From positions 137,060 to 200,918 of the forward strand of contig NZ_JADEWR010000008.1 in assembly GCF_015207525.1 (NCBI RefSeq): a stretch of DNA of 63,859 nucleotides, in the 5' to 3' direction. Positions within the stretch are counted from its first letter, which is position 1; each line of letters starts with the position of its first letter. Source of the DNA: Nodosilinea sp. LEGE 06152 (GTDB lineage: Bacteria > Cyanobacteriota > Cyanobacteriia > Phormidesmidales > Phormidesmidaceae). A program made the translations under genes and the position numbers. Below the pieces are notes generated by a model that was not told the origin of the DNA, did no database searches, and was given only the letters and a program-made list of their open reading frames with translations. This document shows positions 56,418 through 63,859 of the stretch, in pieces.

Positions 56418-56636
56418 GGGATTACAATCCGAAGAACTTAATCACAGAAATTTCTTACCCGGCCCGCGTCAGCAGGCCATACCTGTTAGAACACCTTAAA
56501 GTACCGAAATCGTCATCGACCGCTGGGTTTGAGTTAGCATTCCCCGCCAATCAATATTTCTTTACACTAGCTAGTGGCCCTCACGGCCAGGCACAGTATT
56601 CACCAATGGCGCTCAATCGATAACACTCCGCTGACA

Positions 56637-56912
56637 TTACTGATTGCCCCCCGGCAGCTGCTGGTCTAGGACCTGCAGCAGGTCGGCGGGGGCGGCCTCA
56701 CCGTTAACTGGGTACCGTTGCCAGTTGCCCTGCACCTTTAAATCGGCAAATAGCCCGCTAGGGTCATCGTGGAAGTGCAGAAACGCCGCCGATTTCAGGT
56801 AAAACGTGCCTGTCTTTTGTTCCCTCAGCGGCGGCACGCGCTGGCGCACCTGATCTGGCAGTGGCTTCAGGCGAGTCAGGGTATCGCTATCAGCATGTTT
56901 CATGGCGGCCAC
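56637..56912 (-). CDS. Small conserved hypothetical protein
   Basis: The 91-residue (or 88 from the second Met) protein has no signal or membrane segment. Its core, KTGTFYLKSAAFLHFHDDPSGLFADLKVQGNWQRYPVN, looks like a small beta-rich fold conserved in cyanobacteria. No function can be assigned. It stands alone between the multi-PAS cyclase and the divergent CPBP gene. Confidence 0.65.
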   Translation of the reverse strand: MAAMKHADSDTLTRLKPLPDQVRQRVPPLREQKTGTFYLKSAAFLHFHDDPSGLFADLKVQGNWQRYPVNGEAAPADLLQVLDQQLPGGNQ

Positions 56913-57061
56913 CCTGAGGGCGATCTGTTTACTATTAGATTATTCGAGTTACTGGTCCACGGTGAAGCGCGCCTCTATAACCTAAGGCACAATCCGCTGC
57001 TGCGCTAGCTGCTCAAAGGCCGCTCAAGGTTCTTGTCTACTGCTGCTACTGCGTTTTAACG

Positions 57062-57622
57062 TTGCAATACCTTCGCCTGCGTGCCTACATTGCCCTCAAG
57101 CTGACCCTGCATCGTCTGCGGCAGGCAGCCACGACCTGGCCCCGGCCCCACGATTGGCTTTTGGCGGCTGGGCTAACCCTGGGGCTGGGGCTGGTGATCA
57201 TCCCGCTGGGGCTGCGCAGCCACTTTCTTGCGCCGATGGTCGCCAATGTCACCTGGGCCGATGGGCTGCGGCTGGCGGCGCGGGTGCTGGTGGTGCCCGC
57301 TTTGCTTGAAGAAGGGTTTTGGCGAGTGCTGCTGCTGCCCCACCCTACAGAGATCATCAGCGATCGCAAGCGCTGGCGACTGGGCCTGCCCATACTGGGG
57401 CTGTTTGTGGTCATGCATCCCCTCAACGCCATGACCCTCTACCCCGTGGCCTTTGCCACCTTTACCAACCCAGTTTTCCTGCTGTCAGCGGCCCTGCTGG
57501 GGCTAATCTGCACCGTGGTCTATTGGAAGTCGGGGTCGCTGTGGATTGTGACGATGATGCACTGGCTCGTGGTGACGGTGTGGCTGCTGTTTCTAGGGGG
57601 GTACCAGGCGCTCAGGCTATAG
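57062..57622 (+). CDS. CPBP-type intramembrane protease-like protein
   Basis: The 186-residue polytopic protein shows the CPBP glutamic protease motifs: EEGFWR (EExxxR) in PALLEEGFWRVLLL, a histidine in FVVMHPLNA, and a histidine in TMMHWLVV. These residues form the active site in Rce1-type proteases. Cyanobacterial members are of unknown substrate. The frame opens with TTG 57062 and lacks a clear ribosome site, so the true start may differ. It is 125 bp upstream of the AAA ATPase on the same strand. Confidence 0.8.
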   Translation: MQYLRLRAYIALKLTLHRLRQAATTWPRPHDWLLAAGLTLGLGLVIIPLGLRSHFLAPMVANVTWADGLRLAARVLVVPALLEEGFWRVLLLPHPTEIISDRKRWRLGLPILGLFVVMHPLNAMTLYPVAFATFTNPVFLLSAALLGLICTVVYWKSGSLWIVTMMHWLVVTVWLLFLGGYQALRL

Positions 57623-57747
57623 CCCCACTCGCTGTTTCTCAACTTTTATAACGGCTTGGGGCCAAGGCAGTGGTTTTACCGACCGGTAGTGAACTCTGGG
57701 AACAGGGCACCTTTGAAAGCGCCCCTGCTGTTCGCCCAAAATCTGCC

Positions 57748-59634
57748 ATGAATGACTTTTTTAAAGGCTTTGAACAACTGCTCGAACTGGCCAAAACCCT
57801 CGAAGAAAAGGCCGAGAGCGGTGAACTAAAGACCAATGTGCAGATTAATACCCGCAGCTTCAGCAGCATTCCCCGCCAGGGCAACATTCCCGATATCGGC
57901 GTCAGCCGCATGAACCGCAACCCCAGCGGCGCTGACATTGAGAATGACCCCGCCGTCGAAGAAGTCATCATCACCCCACCCCCCACCAGCGACGGCTCCC
58001 CCTCATCCCCTCCACCCTCCCCATCTCCCTCATCCCCCACTCACCACCCCACCATGGGCGATGTCGGCGGCCTCTCCGCCACCCTGCAAGAGCTGCGCGA
58101 ACTGGTGGAAATTCCCCTCAAACGGCCTGACGTGTTGGCCAAGCTGGGTCTGGAACCCACTCGCGGCGTGCTGCTGGTCGGCCCCCCCGGCACCGGCAAA
58201 ACCCTGACGGCGCGATCGCTCGCCGAAGACCTGGGGGTGAACTACATCGCCATCGTCGGCCCTGAGGTGATGGGCAAGTACTACGGCGAGGCCGAGCAGC
58301 GCCTGCGGGCCATTTTTGAGAAGGCCAAGAAAGCCGCCCCCTGCCTGGTGTTTATCGACGAGATCGACAGCCTCGCCCCCGATCGCAGCAAGGTCGAGGG
58401 CGAAGTCGAAAAGCGCCTGGTGGCCACCCTGCTGGGCCTGATGGATGGCTTTGCCCAGACCAAGGGCGTGATTGTGCTGGCCGCCACCAACCGCCCCGAC
58501 CACATCGACCCCGCCCTGCGCCGCCCCGGTCGCTTTGACCGTGAGGTGCAGTTCCGCGTGCCCGATCGCGCCGGACGGCTGGAAATCCTGCAGATTCAAA
58601 CCCGCGAGATGCCGCTGGACGGGGTGGAGCTAGATGCGATCGCCGATCTATCGGTGGGTATGGTGGGGGCCGACCTCAAGGCCCTGTGCCAAAAAGCAGC
58701 CTACTTTGCCCTGCGCCGCCAGGTACCCGATCTCTCTGGCCCCGTCCCCGACACCATGACCCTGGTGCAGGACGACTTTTTGCAGGCGATCAAGGAGATC
58801 AAGCCCTCGGTGCTGCGATCGGTGGAGGTGGAGTCGCCCGCGATCGCCTGGGACGACATCGGCGGCCTGGAGAGCGTCAAGCAAACCCTGCAAGAATCGG
58901 TCGAGGGAGCGCTGCTCTACCCCGACCTCTACGCCCAAACCAGGGCCAAAGCGCCGCGTGGGCTGCTGCTGTGGGGGCCTCCCGGCACTGGCAAAACCCT
59001 GCTGGCCAAGGCCGTCGCCGCCCAGGCTCGGGCCAACTTTATCGCCGTCAACGGCCCCGAGCTGCTGAGCCGCTGGGTGGGGGCTGCCGAACAGGCGGTG
59101 CGCGAGCTGTTTGCCAAGGCCCGCCAGGCTGCCCCCTGCGTAGTCTTCATCGATGAAATCGATACCCTGGTGCCCGCCCGAGGTCAGTACCAGGGTGACT
59201 CTGGGGTGAGCGATCGCGTCGTCGGCCAGCTCCTCACCGAACTCGACGGCCTCCAGGGCTGCACCAACGTGCTGCTAATTGGGGCTACCAACCGTCCCAG
59301 CGCCCTCGACCCCGCCATTCTGCGCGCTGGTCGCATTGACCTCCAGCTGGAGATTGGCCTGCCCGATGCGGCGGGACGGCTGGCGATTTTGCAGGTGCAC
59401 AACAGCGATCGCCCCCTCGAAGCCATTGATCTCAGCGACTGGGCTGCCCGCACCGACGGCTGGAACGGGGCCGACCTGGCCCTGCTCAGCAACCAGGCGG
59501 CCCTGGAGGCGGTGCGCGAATACCGCACCCAGGGCATGGCCGACCCCAGCCAAATTCGCATTGCTGCTCACCACTGGGAGCAGGCCCACCAGGCGATTCT
59601 CAGCCAGCGCAGCTCGGTGGCGAATCGGGGATAA
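57748..59634 (+). CDS. Tandem AAA ATPase (CDC48/VCP-like core)
   Basis: The 628-residue protein has two AAA domains with GPPGTGKT at 145-152 and 410-417, Walker B VFIDEID in each, and the arginine-finger/SRH region DPALRRPGRFDRE in D1 and DPAILRAGRIDLQ in D2. It lacks the CDC48 double-psi N-domain. Instead an N-terminal helix (FEQLLELAKTLEEKAESGE) and a Ser/Pro linker encoded by C-rich repeat-like DNA precede D1. It probably unfolds or remodels protein complexes. ATG 57748 opens the helix; the frame also allows a GTG 78 nt upstream. Confidence 0.9.
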   Translation: MNDFFKGFEQLLELAKTLEEKAESGELKTNVQINTRSFSSIPRQGNIPDIGVSRMNRNPSGADIENDPAVEEVIITPPPTSDGSPSSPPPSPSPSSPTHHPTMGDVGGLSATLQELRELVEIPLKRPDVLAKLGLEPTRGVLLVGPPGTGKTLTARSLAEDLGVNYIAIVGPEVMGKYYGEAEQRLRAIFEKAKKAAPCLVFIDEIDSLAPDRSKVEGEVEKRLVATLLGLMDGFAQTKGVIVLAATNRPDHIDPALRRPGRFDREVQFRVPDRAGRLEILQIQTREMPLDGVELDAIADLSVGMVGADLKALCQKAAYFALRRQVPDLSGPVPDTMTLVQDDFLQAIKEIKPSVLRSVEVESPAIAWDDIGGLESVKQTLQESVEGALLYPDLYAQTRAKAPRGLLLWGPPGTGKTLLAKAVAAQARANFIAVNGPELLSRWVGAAEQAVRELFAKARQAAPCVVFIDEIDTLVPARGQYQGDSGVSDRVVGQLLTELDGLQGCTNVLLIGATNRPSALDPAILRAGRIDLQLEIGLPDAAGRLAILQVHNSDRPLEAIDLSDWAARTDGWNGADLALLSNQAALEAVREYRTQGMADPSQIRIAAHHWEQAHQAILSQRSSVANRG

Positions 59635-59647
59635 GCTGGTGAAGCGC

Positions 59648-59714
59648 AAAAACCGGGTTTCTGCCGGGCTAATCAGCAGAACCTTAGGCACGGGGCCAAA
59701 GAAACCCGGTTTTT
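59648..59714. repeat. Inverted-repeat element with ACCCGGTTT ends
   Basis: A perfect 14-bp inverted repeat (AAAAACCGGGTTTC ... GAAACCCGGTTTTT) surrounds about 39 bp, starting 14 bp after the AAA ATPase stop. A T-run follows on the plus strand, so it may terminate that gene. It belongs to the same family as 21378-21444. Confidence 0.7.
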
Positions 59715-59783
59715 TGTACCCGCTATCTAGAGGGCATTTGAAAAGCGATCTGCGGTAGCTTTAATCCTCTGCTGATTCCCCCT

Positions 59784-59836
59784 GCCCCCCTTAAAAAGGG
59801 GGGCTTATACCCCCTTTAAAGAAGGGGATTTGAAGG
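59784..59836. repeat. Palindromic CCCCTT/AAGGGG repeat
   Basis: CCCCCCTTAAAAAGGGGGG followed by CCCCCTTTAAAGAAGGGG gives two nested hairpins. This belongs to a common cyanobacterial intergenic repeat class. Confidence 0.65.
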
Positions 59837-59883
59837 AGGATCTTCACTTTTGCTAACAAAAAGCAGAACTTTTCAAACGACCT

Positions 59884-60453
59884 CTAAACAGACTCGCTAA
59901 AGATGATTTCGGAATTTCGCAGCCGTTTGTGGGTGCGATAGCGGTTGTACAGGTCCCGATTTGAGAAGAAAAACAGCGAAACCGCCTCCCACAAAAACAC
60001 CCAGCCGCCAATAAATAGTCCTTCGGTCAATACCGAGGTAATTATATTGATGTCGAGGGGTTCTGCCAGTCGAGCCACCAAAAGCGTGCCCAAACCCGCG
60101 AGCACGTACCGGGCAGTGCGGGTGTTGATCAGCCGAATTTCTTTTCTAAAGAGATAGAGTCTAAAATCGACGCTATTTCTCAGACCAGCTCTGATCTCGT
60201 CCTCCATGGCAGCATTGCGAGTACCGGGGGGAAGCGTAAAACATACCTCGATCGAGTACTTTGAGGGAATTTCGTCGGCGCTGCTCTCCAAGTAAAGCTG
60301 CAAATCTGGATCGAGTTCTCGCCGCTTAAAGGGCGCTGGGTCCCACTCGCTAAAAATATCGGTGTATTGGTCGAGGGATACCTCGATCATATAAGCATTG
60401 GTTGCCGTATCAATGGCGTAGATTTCGTTGAAAAGCTCAGTTTTTAGCGCCAT
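59884..60453 (-). CDS. Unknown protein with two membrane helices
   Basis: The 189-residue protein (ATG 60453; a longer frame starts ten codons earlier) has a soluble N-terminal domain (LFNEIYAIDTATNAYMIEVSLDQYTDIFSEWDPAPFKRRELDPDLQLYLESS) and two C-terminal hydrophobic segments (ARYVLAGLGTLLVARLA; EGLFIGGWVFLWEAVSLFFF), then a basic NRDLYNRYRTHKRLR. The SEWDPAPFKRRELDPDL stretch looks conserved, but I cannot name the family. No link to its neighbours is evident. Confidence 0.65.
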   Translation of the reverse strand: MALKTELFNEIYAIDTATNAYMIEVSLDQYTDIFSEWDPAPFKRRELDPDLQLYLESSADEIPSKYSIEVCFTLPPGTRNAAMEDEIRAGLRNSVDFRLYLFRKEIRLINTRTARYVLAGLGTLLVARLAEPLDINIITSVLTEGLFIGGWVFLWEAVSLFFFSNRDLYNRYRTHKRLRNSEIIFSESV

Positions 60454-60561
60454 AGCAGCCCCAGCTGAGTTAGTCAACAGCATTACCCTGCGTGAATGCC
60501 GTTGTAACTCATGTTGTAGCCGAACAATGTAGGAAAGTGGTAAGAACGCTCAGTGCAATGG

Positions 60562-61911
60562 TCAGGCCAGGGATTTGGGCACGGCCCAAAGTAGGGTAAG
60601 CGCACGTGCGGCCATCAAACCAACCAAAGCCAGCCAGAGCAGATGGGCGCTACCGACAGCCTGAGCCAGGAAGGCGAGGGGCAAAAAGCCAACCCCAGCA
60701 GCTAGAACGGTGGCGTTGCGCAGCACCGAACCAGCGGTGAGACCAAGAAAGTAACCGTCAAGCATGTAGGCGATCGCGCCTAGCCCCAGCACCGGCACCA
60801 GCCAGCCCACATGGGTCTGCACCACAGCAAGTACCTCCGGGTGGACGGTTAACAACCCAAACAGCGGCTGCGGAAACAGCACAAAGGCTAGCGCGAAGGA
60901 TAACCCCAGGGCAATGCTGGTAAATCCGCCCAGGGTTAATAGACGGCGCAGGTGGGTGCGATCGCCGCTGCCGTAATACCTGCCCGCAAAGCTCTCGGTG
61001 GCAAAGGCAATGCCGTCGATAAAGTAGGCCGACAGCGTTACCACCTGCAGCAGCAGCGTATTGGCCGCCAGGGTTTGGGTGCCCAGGGCGGCGCTGAAGT
61101 TGGTGAACAGGGCAAAGCTTAGCACCAGGGCAAAGGTGCGCACTAAGATGTCGCGGTTTAGCAAAAATAGCCCTCTGATCGCCTGAGGGTTCCAGCCCTG
61201 GGGCAGCACCGCCCGCAGGTTTTGCCCGCCGCCTTCCTTCAGCAGCAGCCCCAACCCGACGAACAACGTCAGGTACTGGCTCAGGGCGGTGCCCCAACCG
61301 GCCCCGGCGCTGGCCAACCCCATCTGGTTAATGAAAATATAGTTGAACACAACGTTGCTGCCGTTGCCCACCATCGACAGGGCAATCACCCGCCGCCCCT
61401 GCTCGCGGCCCAAAAACCAGCCCATCAGCACCAGGTTTAGCAGCACCGCCGGGGCATCCCAAATGCGGGCGTTGTAGAACTCAATGCCCGCTGCACGCAC
61501 CGCCGGTTCGCCGCTGAGCAGCCCAAAGCCCAGCTCTCGAATGGGGGCTTGAAGGAGCAGAATGAGTAGGCCAAAGGTGAGGGCGATCGCGCCATTGCGC
61601 AGCAAAATCAGCCACAACTCCTCGCCGTCGCCCCGCCCTCGCGCCTGGGCCGCAGTGCCCGTGGTGCCCATGCGCAAAAAGCCAAAGCTCCAGTACACCA
61701 CGTTAAAAATTACCGTCGCCAGCGCCACCCCGCCCAAATGGCGAATGTCGTCGAGGTGGCCGAGAAAGGCGGTATCGACCAGGGCCGCTAGAGGCACCAT
61801 TAGATTCGAGACGATATTGGCGATCGCTAGCTTGAGAAAGCTGGGCAAAAAGGCCGAAGCATGGGTAGCGTTAACAGGGGAGTGTGGGGCGCTAGGGCTA
61901 GAGTCAGGCAT
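60562..61911 (-). CDS. MATE-family efflux transporter (DinF-like)
   Basis: The 449-residue transporter has about 12 helices and the MATE pattern: LAIANIVSNLMVPLAALVDTAFLGHL at the first helix and an internal repeat after about 220. MATE proteins export cationic drugs or metabolites in exchange for H+ or Na+. It starts 6 bp after the kinase stop and is the last gene of the ABC ATPase-kinase-MATE operon. Substrate unknown. Confidence 0.92.
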   Translation of the reverse strand: MPDSSPSAPHSPVNATHASAFLPSFLKLAIANIVSNLMVPLAALVDTAFLGHLDDIRHLGGVALATVIFNVVYWSFGFLRMGTTGTAAQARGRGDGEELWLILLRNGAIALTFGLLILLLQAPIRELGFGLLSGEPAVRAAGIEFYNARIWDAPAVLLNLVLMGWFLGREQGRRVIALSMVGNGSNVVFNYIFINQMGLASAGAGWGTALSQYLTLFVGLGLLLKEGGGQNLRAVLPQGWNPQAIRGLFLLNRDILVRTFALVLSFALFTNFSAALGTQTLAANTLLLQVVTLSAYFIDGIAFATESFAGRYYGSGDRTHLRRLLTLGGFTSIALGLSFALAFVLFPQPLFGLLTVHPEVLAVVQTHVGWLVPVLGLGAIAYMLDGYFLGLTAGSVLRNATVLAAGVGFLPLAFLAQAVGSAHLLWLALVGLMAARALTLLWAVPKSLA

Positions 61912-61917
61912 GGTGTT

Positions 61918-63024
61918 TTAGGCAAGATATCCTGTCTCTTTAAGCAGTCGCTCAAGCTCGGCATGGGGAAAGGCGGTATCTTTTCGGTTGTTTTCCACCA
62001 TGTCAGCAAAAAAGTTCTGCATCAATTCAATAATACGGCGATATTTAACCACGCTTTTGACGTAGAAATCGTCTAAGTCGATATCTCCATCAGCCTGTAT
62101 TTTCTGGATGTTCTCAAACATTGTTGCTGTTATCTCATGGGACTTGAGGGCAGGTTTTATATGATATTTCTGCGCTATTCTCAGTTTGTCGCTCTCTGGA
62201 CACGCATTGTAAGCCGATCGCATGAGCCATCCCAAGTTGCGAAGAATTTCGCCGTGGTCGTAAAGACTGTGCTGCTCAAAAAAGAACTCTTCGTGCCGCG
62301 TTAATGCAAAACTTTGATCAAGCGCCAAACCGAAGTCGGTTAAATAGGCCTGTTCGCCGTCGGTGACAACGTTGAAAAAATGAGCATCAAAGTGAATAAT
62401 TCCCTTAGACCTCAAAAAGTCAATTGTTGTGTGTAGGTCGCATAAATTATCTTGAAGCCTATGAGGATTGTTTGGAAGCCATTCTCCTAAAACGTAAGGA
62501 ATGTACTCAAGAAATAAAACCAGTTCGTGGGTTGCGATCGCTCGATCCAAACAGTACTGTCTGACCTCCTCGCTGCCGCCCCAATAGTTCACATAACTAT
62601 TGAGCTGCGTTTGATCTGCCGGCGATCGTGGTTCAGAAAACGGGATAATTCGATAGTGGTACATGAGCGGAAACGTAGCAATTTCTTCCTCTAGTACCCA
62701 ATGGGTTGTTTTAATATGGGTCACCAGTTCGCGAAAAACCCCTAGTCCAGTAGAGCCTAAACCGTAATTACAGTGAGTGGGCAGGTTGTATAAGTTTTTA
62801 GTAGAAAACAGGTTCTTGTACTCAAGGTCTGTAACGGGAATTCGCTTTGCGAAGACCTGAGATTTCCCAAAAGTGAGAGTTTGGTTTGTGCCCCAGCCCG
62901 AATTGGCCGTATTGGTCGCATTCTCCTTAAACAAGCTCAGCAGCTGGGTATTATCCAGCTGAGCGATTTCTGAGCTGAGCTTAAAGTACGCTTCTTTGCG
63001 ACTATCTATAGTGCTTTGAGGCAT
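61918..63024 (-). CDS. Protein-kinase-like protein
   Basis: The 368-residue protein has a kinase-fold core: a possible ATP Lys in VFAKRIPV, the catalytic loop GIIHFDAHFFNVV (HxDxxxxN) and the metal DFG in LTDFGLALD. The glycine-rich loop is weak. It could phosphorylate a protein or a small molecule. The gene is less GC-rich than its neighbours. It begins right at the ABC ATPase stop (TAG-ATG abutting) and ends 6 bp before the MATE gene, so the three are one transcript. Confidence 0.8.
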   Translation of the reverse strand: MPQSTIDSRKEAYFKLSSEIAQLDNTQLLSLFKENATNTANSGWGTNQTLTFGKSQVFAKRIPVTDLEYKNLFSTKNLYNLPTHCNYGLGSTGLGVFRELVTHIKTTHWVLEEEIATFPLMYHYRIIPFSEPRSPADQTQLNSYVNYWGGSEEVRQYCLDRAIATHELVLFLEYIPYVLGEWLPNNPHRLQDNLCDLHTTIDFLRSKGIIHFDAHFFNVVTDGEQAYLTDFGLALDQSFALTRHEEFFFEQHSLYDHGEILRNLGWLMRSAYNACPESDKLRIAQKYHIKPALKSHEITATMFENIQKIQADGDIDLDDFYVKSVVKYRRIIELMQNFFADMVENNRKDTAFPHAELERLLKETGYLA

Positions 63025-63744
63025 CTATCGCACTGCTATCGACTGAGCCAAATCTTCGGGGCTGAGGTGGTCGTTGAGAATTTCGCCGTCTTTAAACCAA
63101 ACGATGCGCTGGCTGGCGCGGGCCACATCGGGTTCGTGGGTGACCATGACCACAGTAATGCCTGCGGCGTGGAGGTCGGCAAAGATGCCGAGCACGTCGT
63201 CGGTGGTGTGGGTATCTAGTGCCCCGGTAGGTTCGTCAGCTAACAGCAGGAGGGGATTGTTAACGATCGCCCGCGCGATCGCCACCCGCTGCTGCTGCCC
63301 GCCTGAGAGCTGGGTGGGCTTGTTGTTGATGCGATCGCCCAGCCCCACCCGCTCTAGGGCCTCAATAGCCCGCTGACGGCGCAGGTCGCTGCGCACCCCA
63401 GAGTAGATCATGGGCAGCTCCACGTTTTCGCGCGCGGTGAGCTGGGGCAGCAGGTGAAACTGCTGGAAGACAAAGCCGATCTTCTGGTTGCGAATGTGGG
63501 CTAGGGCATCATCATCCAGGGTGGCCACGTTCTGGCTGTCGAAGAAATATTCCCCAGCGGTGGGGCGATCGAGACAGCCAATCATATTCATAGCGGTCGA
63601 TTTACCGGAGCCTGACGGCCCCATGATGGCGCAGTACTCGCCAGGGTAGATGGAGAGGTTCACGTTCCACAGCGCCCGCACCTCGGTGTTGCCTGAGCCA
63701 TAGACCTTTTGCAGCTGGCGAAATTCGATCAGGGGGGTGGACAT
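63025..63744 (-). CDS. MacB/LolD-type ABC transporter ATPase
   Basis: The 239-residue ATPase has Walker A GPSGSGKS (about 42-49), Q-loop FVFQQFHLLPQ, signature LSGGQQQRVAIARA, and Walker B LLLADEPTGALD. It belongs to the MacB/LolD/FtsE group that powers mechanotransmission systems such as macrolide export or lipoprotein release. No permease is next to it in the window. The ATG at 63744 directly follows octanucleotide repeats, with no Shine-Dalgarno. It is the first gene of an operon with a kinase and a MATE transporter. Confidence 0.93.
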   Translation of the reverse strand: MSTPLIEFRQLQKVYGSGNTEVRALWNVNLSIYPGEYCAIMGPSGSGKSTAMNMIGCLDRPTAGEYFFDSQNVATLDDDALAHIRNQKIGFVFQQFHLLPQLTARENVELPMIYSGVRSDLRRQRAIEALERVGLGDRINNKPTQLSGGQQQRVAIARAIVNNPLLLLADEPTGALDTHTTDDVLGIFADLHAAGITVVMVTHEPDVARASQRIVWFKDGEILNDHLSPEDLAQSIAVR

Positions 63745-63791
63745 GGAGTGGATGGGTGGATGGGTGGATGGGTGGATGGGTGGATGGGTGG
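63745..63791. repeat. Octanucleotide (GGGTGGAT)n array upstream of the ABC ATPase
   Basis: Five or more near-perfect GGGTGGAT units lie on the plus strand, so the minus-strand gene reads CCCATCCA repeats directly up to its ATG. This is the cleanest array of the family in the window. Confidence 0.9.
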
Positions 63792-63859
63792 GGCTATGTC
63801 TAGGTTAGCGTAGGTGTGGGTGAGCAGCTTTGGTACAACCCAGGGCAAACGCATACTCA

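Noticed and set aside
63745..63791. Possible CRISPR array
   Set aside because: The units are contiguous 8-mers with no spacers and no cas genes nearby.

Overview
The window comes from a cyanobacterial chromosome of fairly high GC. It is full of GCGATCGC (HIP1) octamers. It carries a cyanobacterial gene set: chlH (Mg-chelatase), an ABA4-like carotenoid-associated membrane protein, a DUF4278 protein, SufA, LexA, TamB, DUF305 and DUF1400 proteins, and a gyrase-type subunit A. Octanucleotide repeats and REP-like palindromes point to a filamentous Leptolyngbya/Nodosilinea-like organism; that placement is an inference. No rRNA, tRNA or CRISPR array was seen.

Layout. 1-4.5 kb: ZIP metal transporter, ABA4-like protein, and a peptide-type ABC binding protein with one permease. 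5.0-7.5 kb: an RsbQ-like hydrolase overlapping a PAS-GAF-GGDEF cyclase. 7.8-11.3 kb: clpB and a convergent methyltransferase, separated by a double hairpin with complementary loops. 11.5-13.9 kb: DUF4278 protein and a ligand-binding/SpoIIE phosphatase fusion. 14.1-16.1 kb: a small AT-richer accessory patch (broken BrnT toxin with antitoxin, orphan antitoxin, unknown membrane protein). 16.2-26.3 kb: chlH, DUF305 lipoprotein, TPR protein, sufA, conserved hypotheticals. 26.4-36.6 kb: DUF1400 hydrolase, lexA with a candidate operator, three unknown genes on one strand, tamB. 36.8-42.9 kb: unknown protein, GH31 glucosidase, membrane protein, MalK-type ATPase. 43.0-45.5 kb: accessory insertion with an AT-rich reverse transcriptase preceded by a perfect 22-bp hairpin, a truncated PIN toxin with antitoxin, and a decayed second copy of the neighbouring topoisomerase gene's 3' end. 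45.5-56.4 kb: parC/gyrA-like gene, response regulator, J-like protein, a MITE, GH63-like protein, xseAB, second diguanylate cyclase. 56.6-63.9 kb: small protein, CPBP protease, tandem AAA ATPase, membrane protein, and an ABC ATPase-kinase-MATE operon.

The most promising undescribed system is the lone reverse transcriptase at 43.0-44.9 kb. It has UG/Abi-like catalytic motifs, a roughly 300-residue C-terminal extension and a long hairpin just upstream, and it sits beside a scarred toxin-antitoxin module. This pattern resembles defence-associated RTs. Other items worth attention are the RsbQ/diguanylate cyclase overlap, the apparently cytoplasmic ligand-binding-SpoIIE fusion, and octanucleotide arrays that abut start and stop codons and leave three genes without a Shine-Dalgarno.
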